From Siderastrea siderea (lineage: Eukaryota > Cnidaria > Anthozoa > Scleractinia > Rhizangiidae): a stretch of DNA of 64,000 nt. The notes under the pieces are model-generated. The model had not been told where the DNA came from and did no database searches. It saw nothing but the letters and a program-made list of their open reading frames with translations. The stretch covers positions 44,688,304 through 44,752,303 of the forward strand of contig OZ034971.1 of the NCBI GenBank assembly GCA_964030785.1, given 5' to 3'. Position numbers and translations under genes: made by a program. The first letter of the stretch is position 1; each line of letters starts with the position of its first letter. Shown in pieces: positions 43,786-53,157 of this stretch.

Positions 43786-44730
43786 TCCCATCGGAGGAAA
43801 ATGACTGCACCGTACGCTTTCTCGCCGCTATCACAGAATCCATGGACTTGCGGTACCCCAACTGCATGACTTGGTTTCAACTTTCGATCAAATTCGAACA
43901 CTAGGAGATGATTCATGGTTTGCACATTTTCAATCCACTTGCTTTGAATACTCGCTGGCGGGATCTCGTCCCAGCTATAGCCTGAACTCCACAGTTCTTG
44001 CAAGTTGATTCTAAACTTTATTGTTACGGGTAACACAAGACCAACGGGGTCCCATAATTTGCCAACAAGACCTAACCATCGTCACTTTTTCATGACACCT
44101 GTCTGGCCGAGGTCGTCCTTTTTCAGGGTAAACTTGTCTGTCTGTTTACCCATTGTAGCCCAAGTAGATCCGTTGACCGTTGACCGTTAGATTGGTCGAT
44201 TTCTCTCTGGTTAGAATGCCAAGTTTTAATCTGGAAGTGGCCTTTCTCGAGGATGGCGTCAATGTTGTCGATAGTCTACTTAGCTTTTGCTCTAGCTGCT
44301 CTGGACCCACCGATATCATCCACGTACAGATGGTCTTAAAGTTCCTTTGCAGCCTCCGGAAACTCAGCTTGCGATAACTTTGCCGGAGTATTGATGGCGT
44401 AAGCTGCTATGTCGGGAGCTGATTTATCACCAAAGTTCAATCTGAGCCATTGATACACAACTGGTGAATCACTTGTCTTACGTCTCCACAGGAACCTATG
44501 ATAAACTTGATCGTTGGGATGCACCAAGATTCGCCATGCTGTCAGTACATCGAAGAGACTGTTGATGAAGTTAGGACCTTTCTCAAGATAATCGTTAAGG
44601 GGAAGACCATCGTGACCTTTCGAAGATGAGTCAAAGACAAGTCGAACTTTTGTGGTCCTTTCTGACGTGAACACGGCTTGCAGTGGTAGTTATCATTCAG
44701 GTTTACCATGATCGATTTGTTCAGGTGGAA
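43786..44730 (-). pseudogene. Decayed BEL/Pao reverse transcriptase
   Basis: 'TKVRLVFDSSSKGHDGLPLN' and 'LEKGPNFINSL' (44674-44500) are the RT fingers. 'YHRFLWRRKTSDSPVVYQWL', 'RLNFGDKSAPDIAAYAI' and the lower-frame part 44036-43786 ('HGFCDSGEKAYGAVIFLRW', RNase H start) follow. The YMDD region around 44300 is frame-shifted. Confidence 0.8.
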
Positions 44731-44736
44731 CCTTAG

Positions 44737-45681
44737 TCACAAAGTCCTGATCCAATAAATTTTGAACTTCCTCGTCAACAACTTTAAAGCAACCCTTTTT
44801 CTGGAACGACTTTTCAGGACGATGTCGTAGTTACTTTGTTTGGGGGGTCCTGCTTCCATCCAGGGCATCCTCACCTGTATTCTCCCGTCAACTAAGGTAG
44901 TCGAAGCTGCGAGGGACTTCACCAACTTGCTTTCACGTAACACGTTTTCACTGCATGTTCGTTTGACGCCAAGGAGGGCTTGGTGAAGGAGTTTCTTGAT
45001 ATCCTCCACGACGCTTACTGTCCCGTCTTCTACTGACTGAATTTCTGATGTGATAGAGCTGTTTGACTCAAACTGTCCCAGAACGTACCATCCAAAACAG
45101 TTTCTTCTCGCAATAGGTTCTCCTGGTTCTCCGGACACTGTGTGGATATCAACGTAGGATTCTACGAAGTCTGTGCCGATAAGGAGATCTATGGCACCAC
45201 CCGAAAGATGCAACTTATCAGAAACGTTCTTCAAATGGAGGTAATGTCCCACGAATTCTTTATAAATTGTTTTGGCATTACTGAAAGGTCTTGTAACAGT
45301 GTGCACTTGAAGGGTCTTCGTAATATTTTCGTCAGTAGGCGAGGCAAGCGTGATATCGACTATCTGTGAAGGTTCGCTTTTCTTCTCCCCCCCCCCCCCC
45401 CCAGCCAAATTCATAGTGAGATGCGTTCCTGATCCATTTAAGCCAACTCGTCTAGGTGCATTTTTGGAGAGTAAGCTGGTGTGAGATCCAGACTCTAACA
45501 TTGCAAGAACTTCGACAAAGTTTCCATTTCTTTTCATGCGTTTAACTTTTTGAACAGGGCACAAACCAGTGACTGGTTTTAACTTTTCTTTCTGGTACAC
45601 AGCATTTCCATGGATGTTGCCATTCGACGTACTTGAGGGGCCTTGGAATTGACTTTGGAATGGTGCTGCTTTTGGATTCAA
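44737..45681 (-). pseudogene. Decayed BEL/Pao protease region
   Basis: 'VLAMLESGSHTSLLSKNAPR' carries the DUF1758-type aspartic protease site with D changed to E (ESGSHTS). 'AIDLLIGTDF' and 'PIARRNCFGWYVLGQF' are the following conserved blocks. A poly-C tract at about 45386-45402 inserts a run of Gly codons. Confidence 0.8.
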
Positions 45682-45709
45682 ATTTGTGTTTGTTTCGCCA
45701 GTCTTGTCA

Positions 45710-46710
45710 TTATGTAGAGACTGGTGGTGGTTTTTTTCTGCATTTGTCGCAGGTTGAGCCAGCTGGTTTCTTGCAGTCGTTTGTGTGATGCGCTCTTAGA
45801 CACTTGTGACATCGCCAATGTTGCTTAACAATCTCCCACTTTTGATTGACTGTTAAAATCTGGAACGTAGGACAGGCAGCCAGGATGCCATTGGTGGCAT
45901 TATTTTTTGTCTTTTTAGGACCCTTGTCCCAGCAAATTTCATTCCTTTCCTCAGAGACGGAGGTACTTCTGCCTCGGGAGCCAATGCTTGCTTCCGGATG
46001 TAACCAGCCGATGAGGTTGCTAACGGTTTCTTCTTTCCCTTCTCTTTTTCTTCTCTCTACCATAATGAGAATTGTCGTTTGGATCAAGTTTGGACGAAAG
46101 TTGGGACATAAGGAATGGTGCTTCTGAAGACTCTAGCACAGGACACCGATTATCTTCCATATGGTTTACGTAGCAAGATGCTGTTGTGGCGAATTGAAGT
46201 GTGTAAAGGACTTGGAATCTCGTTTGACTGGCTTAAGATTGTTTATTTCAGACAGCAATTCATCCATTAATTTTCGTCTGTCTGCGAACTCGGTATCCAA
46301 GATGTTCCAAGCGCTGTCAATGGTTCTACAGGTTTTAACCTGGTCAGTCCACCAGGATCCTTTTGGCAATGCGTTTCGTAAACGTTGCAATTGTTCATCT
46401 TTATCCTGACCACATTTCATCATCCAATGATTGAATTCTTTTTTCCACGTGGCATACGATCTGCGACCTCCATCCCATGTTGGTACTGGTAATCGTTGTA
46501 GATCACTTAAGTTTGGTTTTGATCCTAAGGTGTCCGCCATTTTTGCTACAGCTGATGTCATTGATGACATTGATGATGTCAGAACCTCCAGGGTTCAGAG
46601 TTCTTACGAGACGTTTCGGAAGACTTTTGTTCCTTCTGATACGCATCAAATTTCAAAGCAATTAAAAGAAAATCCGCCTTGGCCTTGTCTCCAAGTTTTT
46701 TGGTTGGTTA
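45710..46710 (-). pseudogene. Decayed BEL/Pao gag and zinc knuckle
   Basis: 'LPVPTWDGGRRSYATWKKEF' and 'FADRRKLMDELLSEI' (46570-46166) belong to the DUF1759-type gag. 'WRCHKCLRAHHTNDC' followed by 'CDKCRKK' (about 45800-45730) is the zinc knuckle. Frameshifts separate the pieces. Confidence 0.8.
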
Positions 46711-47228
46711 GGCCGATTTACACCACCGAAAATTTTTGGCACGGCTCGGATAAAAATGGTACGCGTACCAAAAAAATTGGCTCGGCTGGGGTAAATTTTG
46801 CAGTGAAATGACTTTCCCCGTGCCAAATTTCAACCATGCCAAATCAACTTTTACCCGTGCTCGGACCGTCTGAAACGGTAGTCCGAACACGGATAAAATT
46901 GGTACGCGTACCAAAAAACAGACCCGGCTCGGATAAAATGTGTAGTGTAAACGATTAACCGAGCCGAACCCATTTTTTTAACGATTATCGCGTCTTTATT
47001 CTTTTGGTCAGCTCCATTTTCTCAAGCTTAGACACAATTTTAACTCAAGACAACATGGAAGTGACAAAGCAAAACGTGAGCCGGGTACCCGTACCGAAAC
47101 TTTATTTTATAGTGTTTAGTACGGTAGAAAATAGGATGTGTAAACGAGGTTACCGTGCTTCATTTTTTGGTACTCGTGCCATTTTTATCCGAGCCATCCC
47201 AAAAGTTTTTGTTTAGTTTAAATCGGCA
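46711..47228. mobile_element. 518-bp TA-flanked MITE inside decayed BEL/Pao
   Basis: The ends GGCCGATTTACAC and, in reverse complement, TGCCGATTTAAAC are flanked by TA (46709-46710, 47229-47230). 'tggcacggctcggataaaaa' recurs inverted near the right end, and GGTACGCGTACC words repeat inside. It splits the gag frame. Confidence 0.75.
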
Positions 47229-47468
47229 TAAAAAAGGTTCCTCCTCGTCTGTGGCAGTGCCTTCATCAACCAGTCTGTCTAAAATCGTGTCTTGTTGCCT
47301 TATGATAAGCTTATATCTTGTCTCTACTTGAGTGAATACTGCTTCAAGTGTTTTGAGTTCTGGTGTTACTGAGAAAATTGTTTCAAATTCTTCCATAAAC
47401 TCGTAGAGGATGTTTACAGCGTTTTCCATTTTTCCTACGAGTGTTTTGACGTCTACTTTAGGCGGCAT
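47229..47468 (-). pseudogene. Decayed BEL/Pao gag N-terminus
   Basis: A likely native ATG at 47466-47468 starts 'MPPKVDVKTLVGKMENAV', a helical N-terminal gag segment that stays open until the MITE at 47228. Confidence 0.7.
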
Positions 47469-47713
47469 TTTGAACAGAATTCACTACACGTAAACATGCT
47501 TTAACTACAGCCTCGTTTTCATGCGATGCTACTACCAGCAGTTTGATGTCCTTACTTTTCCTTCGCAAGTACAATTCGGCTTAATCTTGGTGAAGATTCG
47601 ACGTAAGTTGAGGGCGCCTTGTTTCAGCGTAATCTGTGGCAGCTCAACTTGTGATACAAAGTTCGGCGGTTGTGAATAACGATTCGGCGTAATCTTCGAG
47701 GACAAATTTTGAC

Positions 47714-48143
47714 TGATTCGTGCCTATGCGTGAAGGCGTTACTTCTGTAGAAGATTAGCCAGGGACTTGAACGTTTTGAAGGTTTTATTTTGCACTAGAC
47801 TTAACGGCTTTGTTCCTTCATCGATCAGTTCAGGAAGCGTCCGTAGTTACAATCGTAGTCAACTGAAATCAGTTAGAAAACAAGTTTCTATTTACATTAT
47901 TCGCTTTTGAAACGGTAAGCAGTTTTCAACTTACAATTTCTTTTCCATAAATCCTTGAAATCCCCTGATCCGAACCTGTATATCGGCGACTGAACTACGA
48001 AATGTGTCTGTTACAAGTGAAATTATTCTTTTAAACCTTGTGACCTAATGTCACCTGACCTTATTTTTTCCCGGCTCGCTAAGTCGAGCTGATAGCTGAC
48101 AGTATATAAATTTCAGAACATTTTATGCACGAAATGCAAATCA
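47714..48143 (-). repeat. 5' LTR of decayed BEL/Pao
   Basis: About 430 bp; TGATTCG to GCAAATCA on the plus strand. CCTGC follows at 48144-48148, completing the target duplication. Confidence 0.9.
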
Positions 48144-48182
48144 CCTGCTAAACCAGCAAGACATCAAAAACTCTCTTTCAAC

Positions 48183-48350
48183 TAAATCTGAAGGTCTCTG
48201 AAGAAAAGTTCGTCAGCAGTTTCAAAAGAAAATTTTACAAATGAGGAAGTTATAAAAGATTTACTAATTCAAAGATTAAAAAATGATGATGACACTCACA
48301 GTTAAAGACATCAACTTAAGCAGTTGATAAAAGAAAAACCTGAAAATTGT
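48183..48350 (-). repeat. Tail of the tRNA-headed repeat
   Basis: Reverse-complement match to about 3405-3597 ('ctctctttcaactaaatctg', 'gacatcaacttaagcagttg') without the tRNA-like head. It lies 60 bp upstream of the stalk exon. Confidence 0.7.
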
Positions 48351-48409
48351 TTCACATATTCATTCTCATTTTAAGTAAAGATTAGCTGACATGCACCTGT
48401 TACTTTCAG

Positions 48410-48475
48410 CGTCGACGATTCCACCAAAAAATCAACCCAACCATTCAGTTTTGGATTCTTCTCACTCAAAACCAG
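48410..48475 (+). CDS. Receptor 1, stalk exon
   Basis: Acceptor ctgttactttcag|CG and donor AAACCAG|GTATTT, 66 nt, phase 1 to phase 1. It encodes about 22 residues rich in Ser, Pro, Asn and His ('STIPPKNQPNHSVLDSSHS'), without Cys, as expected for a linker between the Ig domains and the membrane. Support is splice consensus, phase and position; such a small exon could be missed or alternatively used. Confidence 0.65.
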
Positions 48476-48696
48476 GTATTTATTTTATCCTTTAATAATA
48501 AAACCCGTCTTTAATTCAAAGATGGCGTTGATTTAACAAATTGACGTCAGTTTCTTAAAGCGTCTGACCACTTATGAGAACAAATTGTGTCATAACATTT
48601 CATAACGTGTCTTTGTGTCACAACAGGTTTTGTCCAAAAATATTGCAGCCTGGTTTGGTCTAGCTTACATCATCCAGACAGCCATCTATCGAAAAA

Positions 48697-49211
48697 GTAT
48701 ATAAGTAGTGATATATGTTATTTTTGGGCCCTGTTACTGAATTCCCCTATGCTGAATGGTTTGTGCTATAACTGCTTCACACACGACTTCGTGAAAAGCT
48801 AAGGTTGACGTCACGAGTTGGATTGCTTCCATTTCCAAGGCGCGTCGTTTGCCTGCTCTCTTCTCACACTGATTGGTTCTCAAGCTTTTCCCGCCATTAG
48901 GTCGGTTGTCACTAGCTTCCGCGCCATTTCCATTCGATATAAATGCGCGGAAATTCAATAAAAAGCCAAGCGCCGCTAAACAACATTTGCAAGTTATGAA
49001 ACTCACTGAAGCGAATTATTTTAATAAAGTTTAAAAAGAACTTATTGTTTATTAGATATGGAGACAACTCAAATTGTGACGTCAGCCCTTTCACGACGTT
49101 GTGTGTAAAGTAGTTATAGCACAAACCAATCAGCATAGGGGAATTCAAAGGGAATTCAAGGGGAATTCAGTGACGGGGCCCAAAAAATAACATATATCAC
49201 TACTTACATAC
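48697..49211. mobile_element. 515-bp MITE with long inverted ends
   Basis: 'aagtagtgatatatgttatt' at the left mirrors 'taacatatatcactactt' at the right. The arms continue through 'gggccctg', 'gctgaatggtttgtgctat' and 'ttgacgtcac' for more than 100 bp. An attgg box and a TATA-like gatataaa lie inside. It sits in the intron before the transmembrane exon. Confidence 0.75.
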
Positions 49212-49430
49212 AGTTCCTTTGTCTTGCCTTGTTTTGTATTTTGATTTGACTGCGTCTCGTCAAAATGCAAACCATGTCGACAAACTCGCCTGATGTGTCA
49301 TCGAAGTGCATTAAGCTGACACGATTAGGTATAAATACTTGCCGGTAATTATTGTACAAGAGCACGTTGGGTGTGAGGTGGAAGACAACTTACGCCAGTC
49401 ACGCTGGTCTGGTCCTAGATATTGAAGTTT

Positions 49431-49672
49431 CTTAATACAAAGGTATTTTGCGCGGTTTATAACTGTGTAAAAAAAGCAGATCTTAGCAAGAGCCATCAGA
49501 ATCCAAGAAGAAAATAGGGGGGTAACTGGGCATTTTTTAGAGATAATTGAGCTTAAATTTGGAAACAAATTGCCGTACATTCTTTGTATTGTAAATCACC
49601 TTGCTAAGATCTGCTTTTTCCTCATAGCCATGACCTTTGCTAAAAATACTTCTGTATTGGGAGGCACTTCAA
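49431..49672. repeat. Fold-back repeat 'agcagatcttagcaag'
   Basis: 'aaaaaagcagatcttagcaag' near 49472 is mirrored by 'cttgctaagatctgc' near 49600. Related copies fill 61970-62990 in the matching intron of the second receptor, so the family was present before or spread with the duplication. Confidence 0.65.
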
Positions 49673-49766
49673 CGAGTTGAAGCGACGATAACCGCCCTGG
49701 CGGAGAGTTGTAGCTTAGAGAAATTAAGTTATATTTTAATAAGGTTTTAATTTTCATGTCCTCCAG

Positions 49767-49892
49767 GCGTTGGCAGCGGTAGAGGGTGGATCCTACCCAC
49801 CATCGTTTTATCAGCTGGAGGTGTTTTTATTCTGACCGTGTTATCCATGTATCATTATGTCAAGAACAAGTGGACATCATACAAAACTGAGC
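49767..49892 (+). CDS. Receptor 1, transmembrane exon
   Basis: Acceptor catgtcctccag|GC and donor GAGC|GTGAGT, 126 nt, phase 1 to phase 1. It encodes a short Gly-rich lead, a hydrophobic helix 'WILPTIVLSAGGVFILTVL', then a basic cytoplasmic edge ('YHYVKNKWTSYKTE'), so the TIR domain is on the inside. The minus-strand copy at 61375-61506 aligns along its length but is two codons longer at the end. Confidence 0.9.
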
Positions 49893-50354
49893 GTGAGTTG
49901 AAATCGTTGCATGCACGATAACCAAGTAGAGAGGATCGGATCGTTGTACCCGAATCTGCAAGCTTTTCGGTCTGCAGACCACTGAACGAGGAGCCCGCAG
50001 ACTCACCACTAGTCCACAGCTGATTTCCTTAACTTAGTCCCAGGTTCCATTTCACCAGTGGATTGGTTAAATGAGTTGGTCAAGTAAATTGGTTAAGTGA
50101 GTTGGTAAATGAGCTGTTATTCTACGGACCGCTGGCCCAAGAGAGCGTGCGTTCTTGCTACAAATAAATAACTCTTGAAATCATGCGTACTATACAAATT
50201 CTCGGATGTTTTTCCGTTTCTTTCTTTCTTTTCGAGGAAGCAGGTATTCTGAAACCTGAACCAAACGGAAACCCTTTGAAATTTATCACTGCCAACCATT
50301 TTGGGCCTCTTCTATTCCCAACATGCAACGTTCGGTGGTTTCAAGTTATCATTT

Positions 50355-50505
50355 AGCCCGCACTTGAGTATTATTATGGGGCGCGCGGTGTTGGGGAACT
50401 CGAGATCGGAGGCGCGAGGGAAACGGCTCCTCGCGCCTCCGATCGTGCGGTCCTCAACACCGCGCTCCCCCATAAAACTCAAGCGCCGTTACGCAGGCTT
50501 GTCAT
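50355..50505. mobile_element. GC-rich fold-back insertion
   Basis: 'cgcgcggtgttgggg' with 'gatcggaggcgcgag' mirrors 'ctcgcgcctccgatcg' with 'ctcaacaccgcgctccccca'. The matching intron of the second receptor runs straight from 'tttcaag' to 'ctttcatgattcatcccag' without it, so it inserted after the duplication or was lost from the other copy. Confidence 0.7.
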
Positions 50506-51074
50506 CCTTCTTTCTGTTTCATGATTCATCCCAGTTTGGAATCGTGCAAGGACCAGTCCGTACCACTCTTGTTTTTCCGTTGAACTGTGCACCAGAGAAT
50601 AAAAAGGAAAACTTACTAAAGCATAGGCACGCAATACATGCAGAGCCAAAGACGTTTTGTTCCGCAATGCGGTGAAATTTGTGTGGACAACCTATGGGTT
50701 TCACACCACTGCAGTGCAGACTGTGCGGTCCCCTTCCCCCTCCCCGACAACCTTCTTTTTTGTAATGAATCTTTATTAACACAAGAGACACTTATATATA
50801 ACAATGTACAGACAAAATTAAGATACAGGTCAACAAAACGTTAACTAGTTAGACGCTAGACGCTAATACACCTAATTACACCTAAATTACTGTTAACATA
50901 TGCATACTGTTACACCTAGATTTCAGTTAACATAAATTTGGGTTGGACCTACTTGCAGAATTTCGGTTTGAAAAGTTAACTTATAAACATTAGATGGTGG
51001 TGAGCTATATCTTCTCTCGTACCAGGGCAATAAAGTCCGCGAACTGGTATCTTAACTCGTTAAAGTTGCATTTC

Positions 51075-52075
51075 AAAAAATGCTACTTTTTCAGTTTTCT
51101 CCAGTGCTTTTGAGTTGTCGAAGACCAAATCTTGCTTCCCCGACCGTTTAAGCTTTTTAAGCAGGTTTAAGTCGAACGCTAACAAACGTAAACATTGCAA
51201 ATTTGAAGTGCGTACATAATTTCAACCGTGCATTAAAAATCGCTACCATTTAGCACTTCTACTTTGGAGCTAACTTTCGAGCCACGTCTTGGTTTTCCTA
51301 TTTAATCTGAATTTCGAAGTCAAGAACGTTGTTTAACTATATATATATTTTTTTATTTCCTGACATCAGGTTAATGATGACCAAAAGTACAAAATGCATA
51401 AGAAACCAGCCGGGAAAGAACTCATCTGGATCGGCTCTTTTGAGAGAATAAAAATTTGTCTTCGCATGAGCATTCATTTTCTTGATGCCATTCATTTCAC
51501 AGTCCAAAATCCAGTTTTGCACTTATTGATTCAAATCTAGTCCGCATTTTATACTCAGTCCGTAGTCCGCCAGTCCATTTGCTTTTTAAAATAGTGTTTG
51601 ACTCAGAAACCTGCTTAAACGGCCGGGAAATCAAGATTTGGTCTTTGACAAACTGTCTTTAACAGATTTAATAGTTCTACGGCTTTGTTTAGCAGATTTT
51701 TGTTCTTCTTGAAAAGGGATAAGGTAAGTCGAAGTTGACATTTAATTCGTTGGGTTTCCGGCACAAATGTTTCTCTGTTGCGTGACATTAGGTAAGCAAG
51801 TCGCTGTCGGCTTCAAAAGTACTCTAGCTGACTCCAGAACTCGCACACTTACATGTGTAATTACCTAAGCCGTTTGACAATCCCACTCTTAACCTCTCTG
51901 TACAAAACCTATGTTTAAATCTAATCTCCCTCTTTTAAATTCAACGTTGCTTGTTGTTGTCTGATTCGGAGGTAATTTTCAAAGCCTATTTAAATTACTG
52001 AACGAAATACTGTAAGTAGAGGACACCAAACTCAAAAGCGCTGGAGAAAACTGAAAAAGTAGCCTTTTTGAGATT
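51075..52075. repeat. Inverted repeats around a 1-kb intron segment
   Basis: 'tactttttcagttttctcca' (51083) recurs inverted at 52045, and 'gaccaaatcttg' with 'cgtttaagc' (51121) recurs inverted at 51617. It could be a decayed fold-back element. No coding frame. Confidence 0.5.
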
Positions 52076-52369
52076 TATGGGTCAGTAGAACAATTTTTAA
52101 ACTCAGTCCCCATTTTATACACTCTTTTTTATATAAGAGCGTGTAAAATTTGGCTGAGCCTGAGGATGTTCTTATTTTAGCCAATACATTTTCTTAAATT
52201 TGGGGGCAAATCTCAGCCTCAACGTTCTTATAAAAATGGTTCTTATAAAGAAAAAAGAGTGTACTCAGTCCACGTTTTATACCCAGTCCGTAGTCCACAG
52301 TCCATGTTTTCATTCTGAACGCAACGCGATTAAAATCCTGCCAGACCTGAAGTACACAAAACAGCGCAT

Positions 52370-52660
52370 TCGAAGTAACATTAAGTAGTTCCTGTTGATC
52401 GAGACTCGCAAATGCAAAACACTTCAAAGCCCGGGGGTCGTACTCCCATAGCATAAGCTGTAGGGTATGTGTCGCTGATAAGGTAAGGATTTCAGTGTCC
52501 CAGTGGCACACCTCCACCAACATCACACAGAATCCCTCCCCCCCCCCCCCCCGGCCTCACGCACAAAAGACAGATACCGGGTCGCGACGTTCTTTTAGGC
52601 TTTGACATTAGCCTCACTTTCGTGACGTGATTGGCTAAAAATGGTGACGTTTTTTCTATG
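52370..52660 (-). repeat. Inverted copy of the 15075-15340 repeat
   Basis: Ends a few bases before the TIR exon, so the acceptor pyrimidine tract of that exon lies at its border. It contains a poly-C run (52537-52552). Confidence 0.65.
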
Positions 52661-52663
52661 CAG

Positions 52664-53157
52664 ATGATCCAGAAGATGGAGTTACAAGCAACAAAGTTTT
52701 CATCAGTTACAGTTCAAAGGACTTTGCCTGGGTCACTGAGAATCTGATTTCTCTTCTTGAGAAACACTCGATATCCTACAGCATTCATATCCGGGACTTT
52801 GAGCTGGGAGTACCCATCGTCCAAAACATGGCGGACAGCGTGTATGGCAGCCGCCAAGTGCTGATTGTTTTGTCTGACAACTACCTCGCCAGCAATTTCT
52901 GCCGGGAAGAGTTGAACATGGCCGTCCAGAGGAGGGCAGATACGGGAGATTCGTCAGTGATTCTTGTTTTGATCGACAAGTTTAAGAAAACGCGATTGCC
53001 TCACGCTTGGAGGAAAGAGAATTTGCTGGATTTTGAGAAGCACAAGAAGAAGCACGATTGGGAGGAGAAATTGTTGCAGGCCTTATTCGGAGGCAAAACT
53101 GCTAGTGTTGAGAGGAAAGTAGCTAGATACAATCTTGACGACGTGCAAATATCCTAA
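52664..53157 (+). CDS. Receptor 1, TIR domain exon (last exon)
   Basis: Acceptor tttctatgcag|AT, phase 1, stop TAA at 53155-53157. The TIR boxes are in order: 'NKVFISYSSKDFAWVTENLI' (box 1), 'SIHIRDFELGVPIVQNMADS' (BB loop, box 2; ELG replaces the usual P-G), 'YGSRQVLIVLSDNYLASNFC' followed by REELNMAV, and 'DWEEKLLQALFGG' (box 3 region). TIR domains recruit adaptors such as MyD88 in IL-1R/TLR signalling; that role is inferred by family. The C-terminus is 15 residues longer than in the second copy. Confidence 0.95.

Larger units (their letters stand above)
40748..48143 (-). mobile_element. Decayed BEL/Pao retrotransposon in receptor intron
   Basis: LTR-like direct repeats (40748-41182 and 47714-48143) are flanked by CCTGC (40743-40747, 48144-48148), so the element is full length, on the minus strand, antisense to the receptor. 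Its frames keep BEL/Pao order from gag at 47468 to the C-terminal domain at 41289 but are broken by many stops and frameshifts. Two DNA elements (42875-43781, 46711-47228) inserted later. The LTRs differ at many positions, so it is much older than the element at 21185. Confidence 0.9.
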
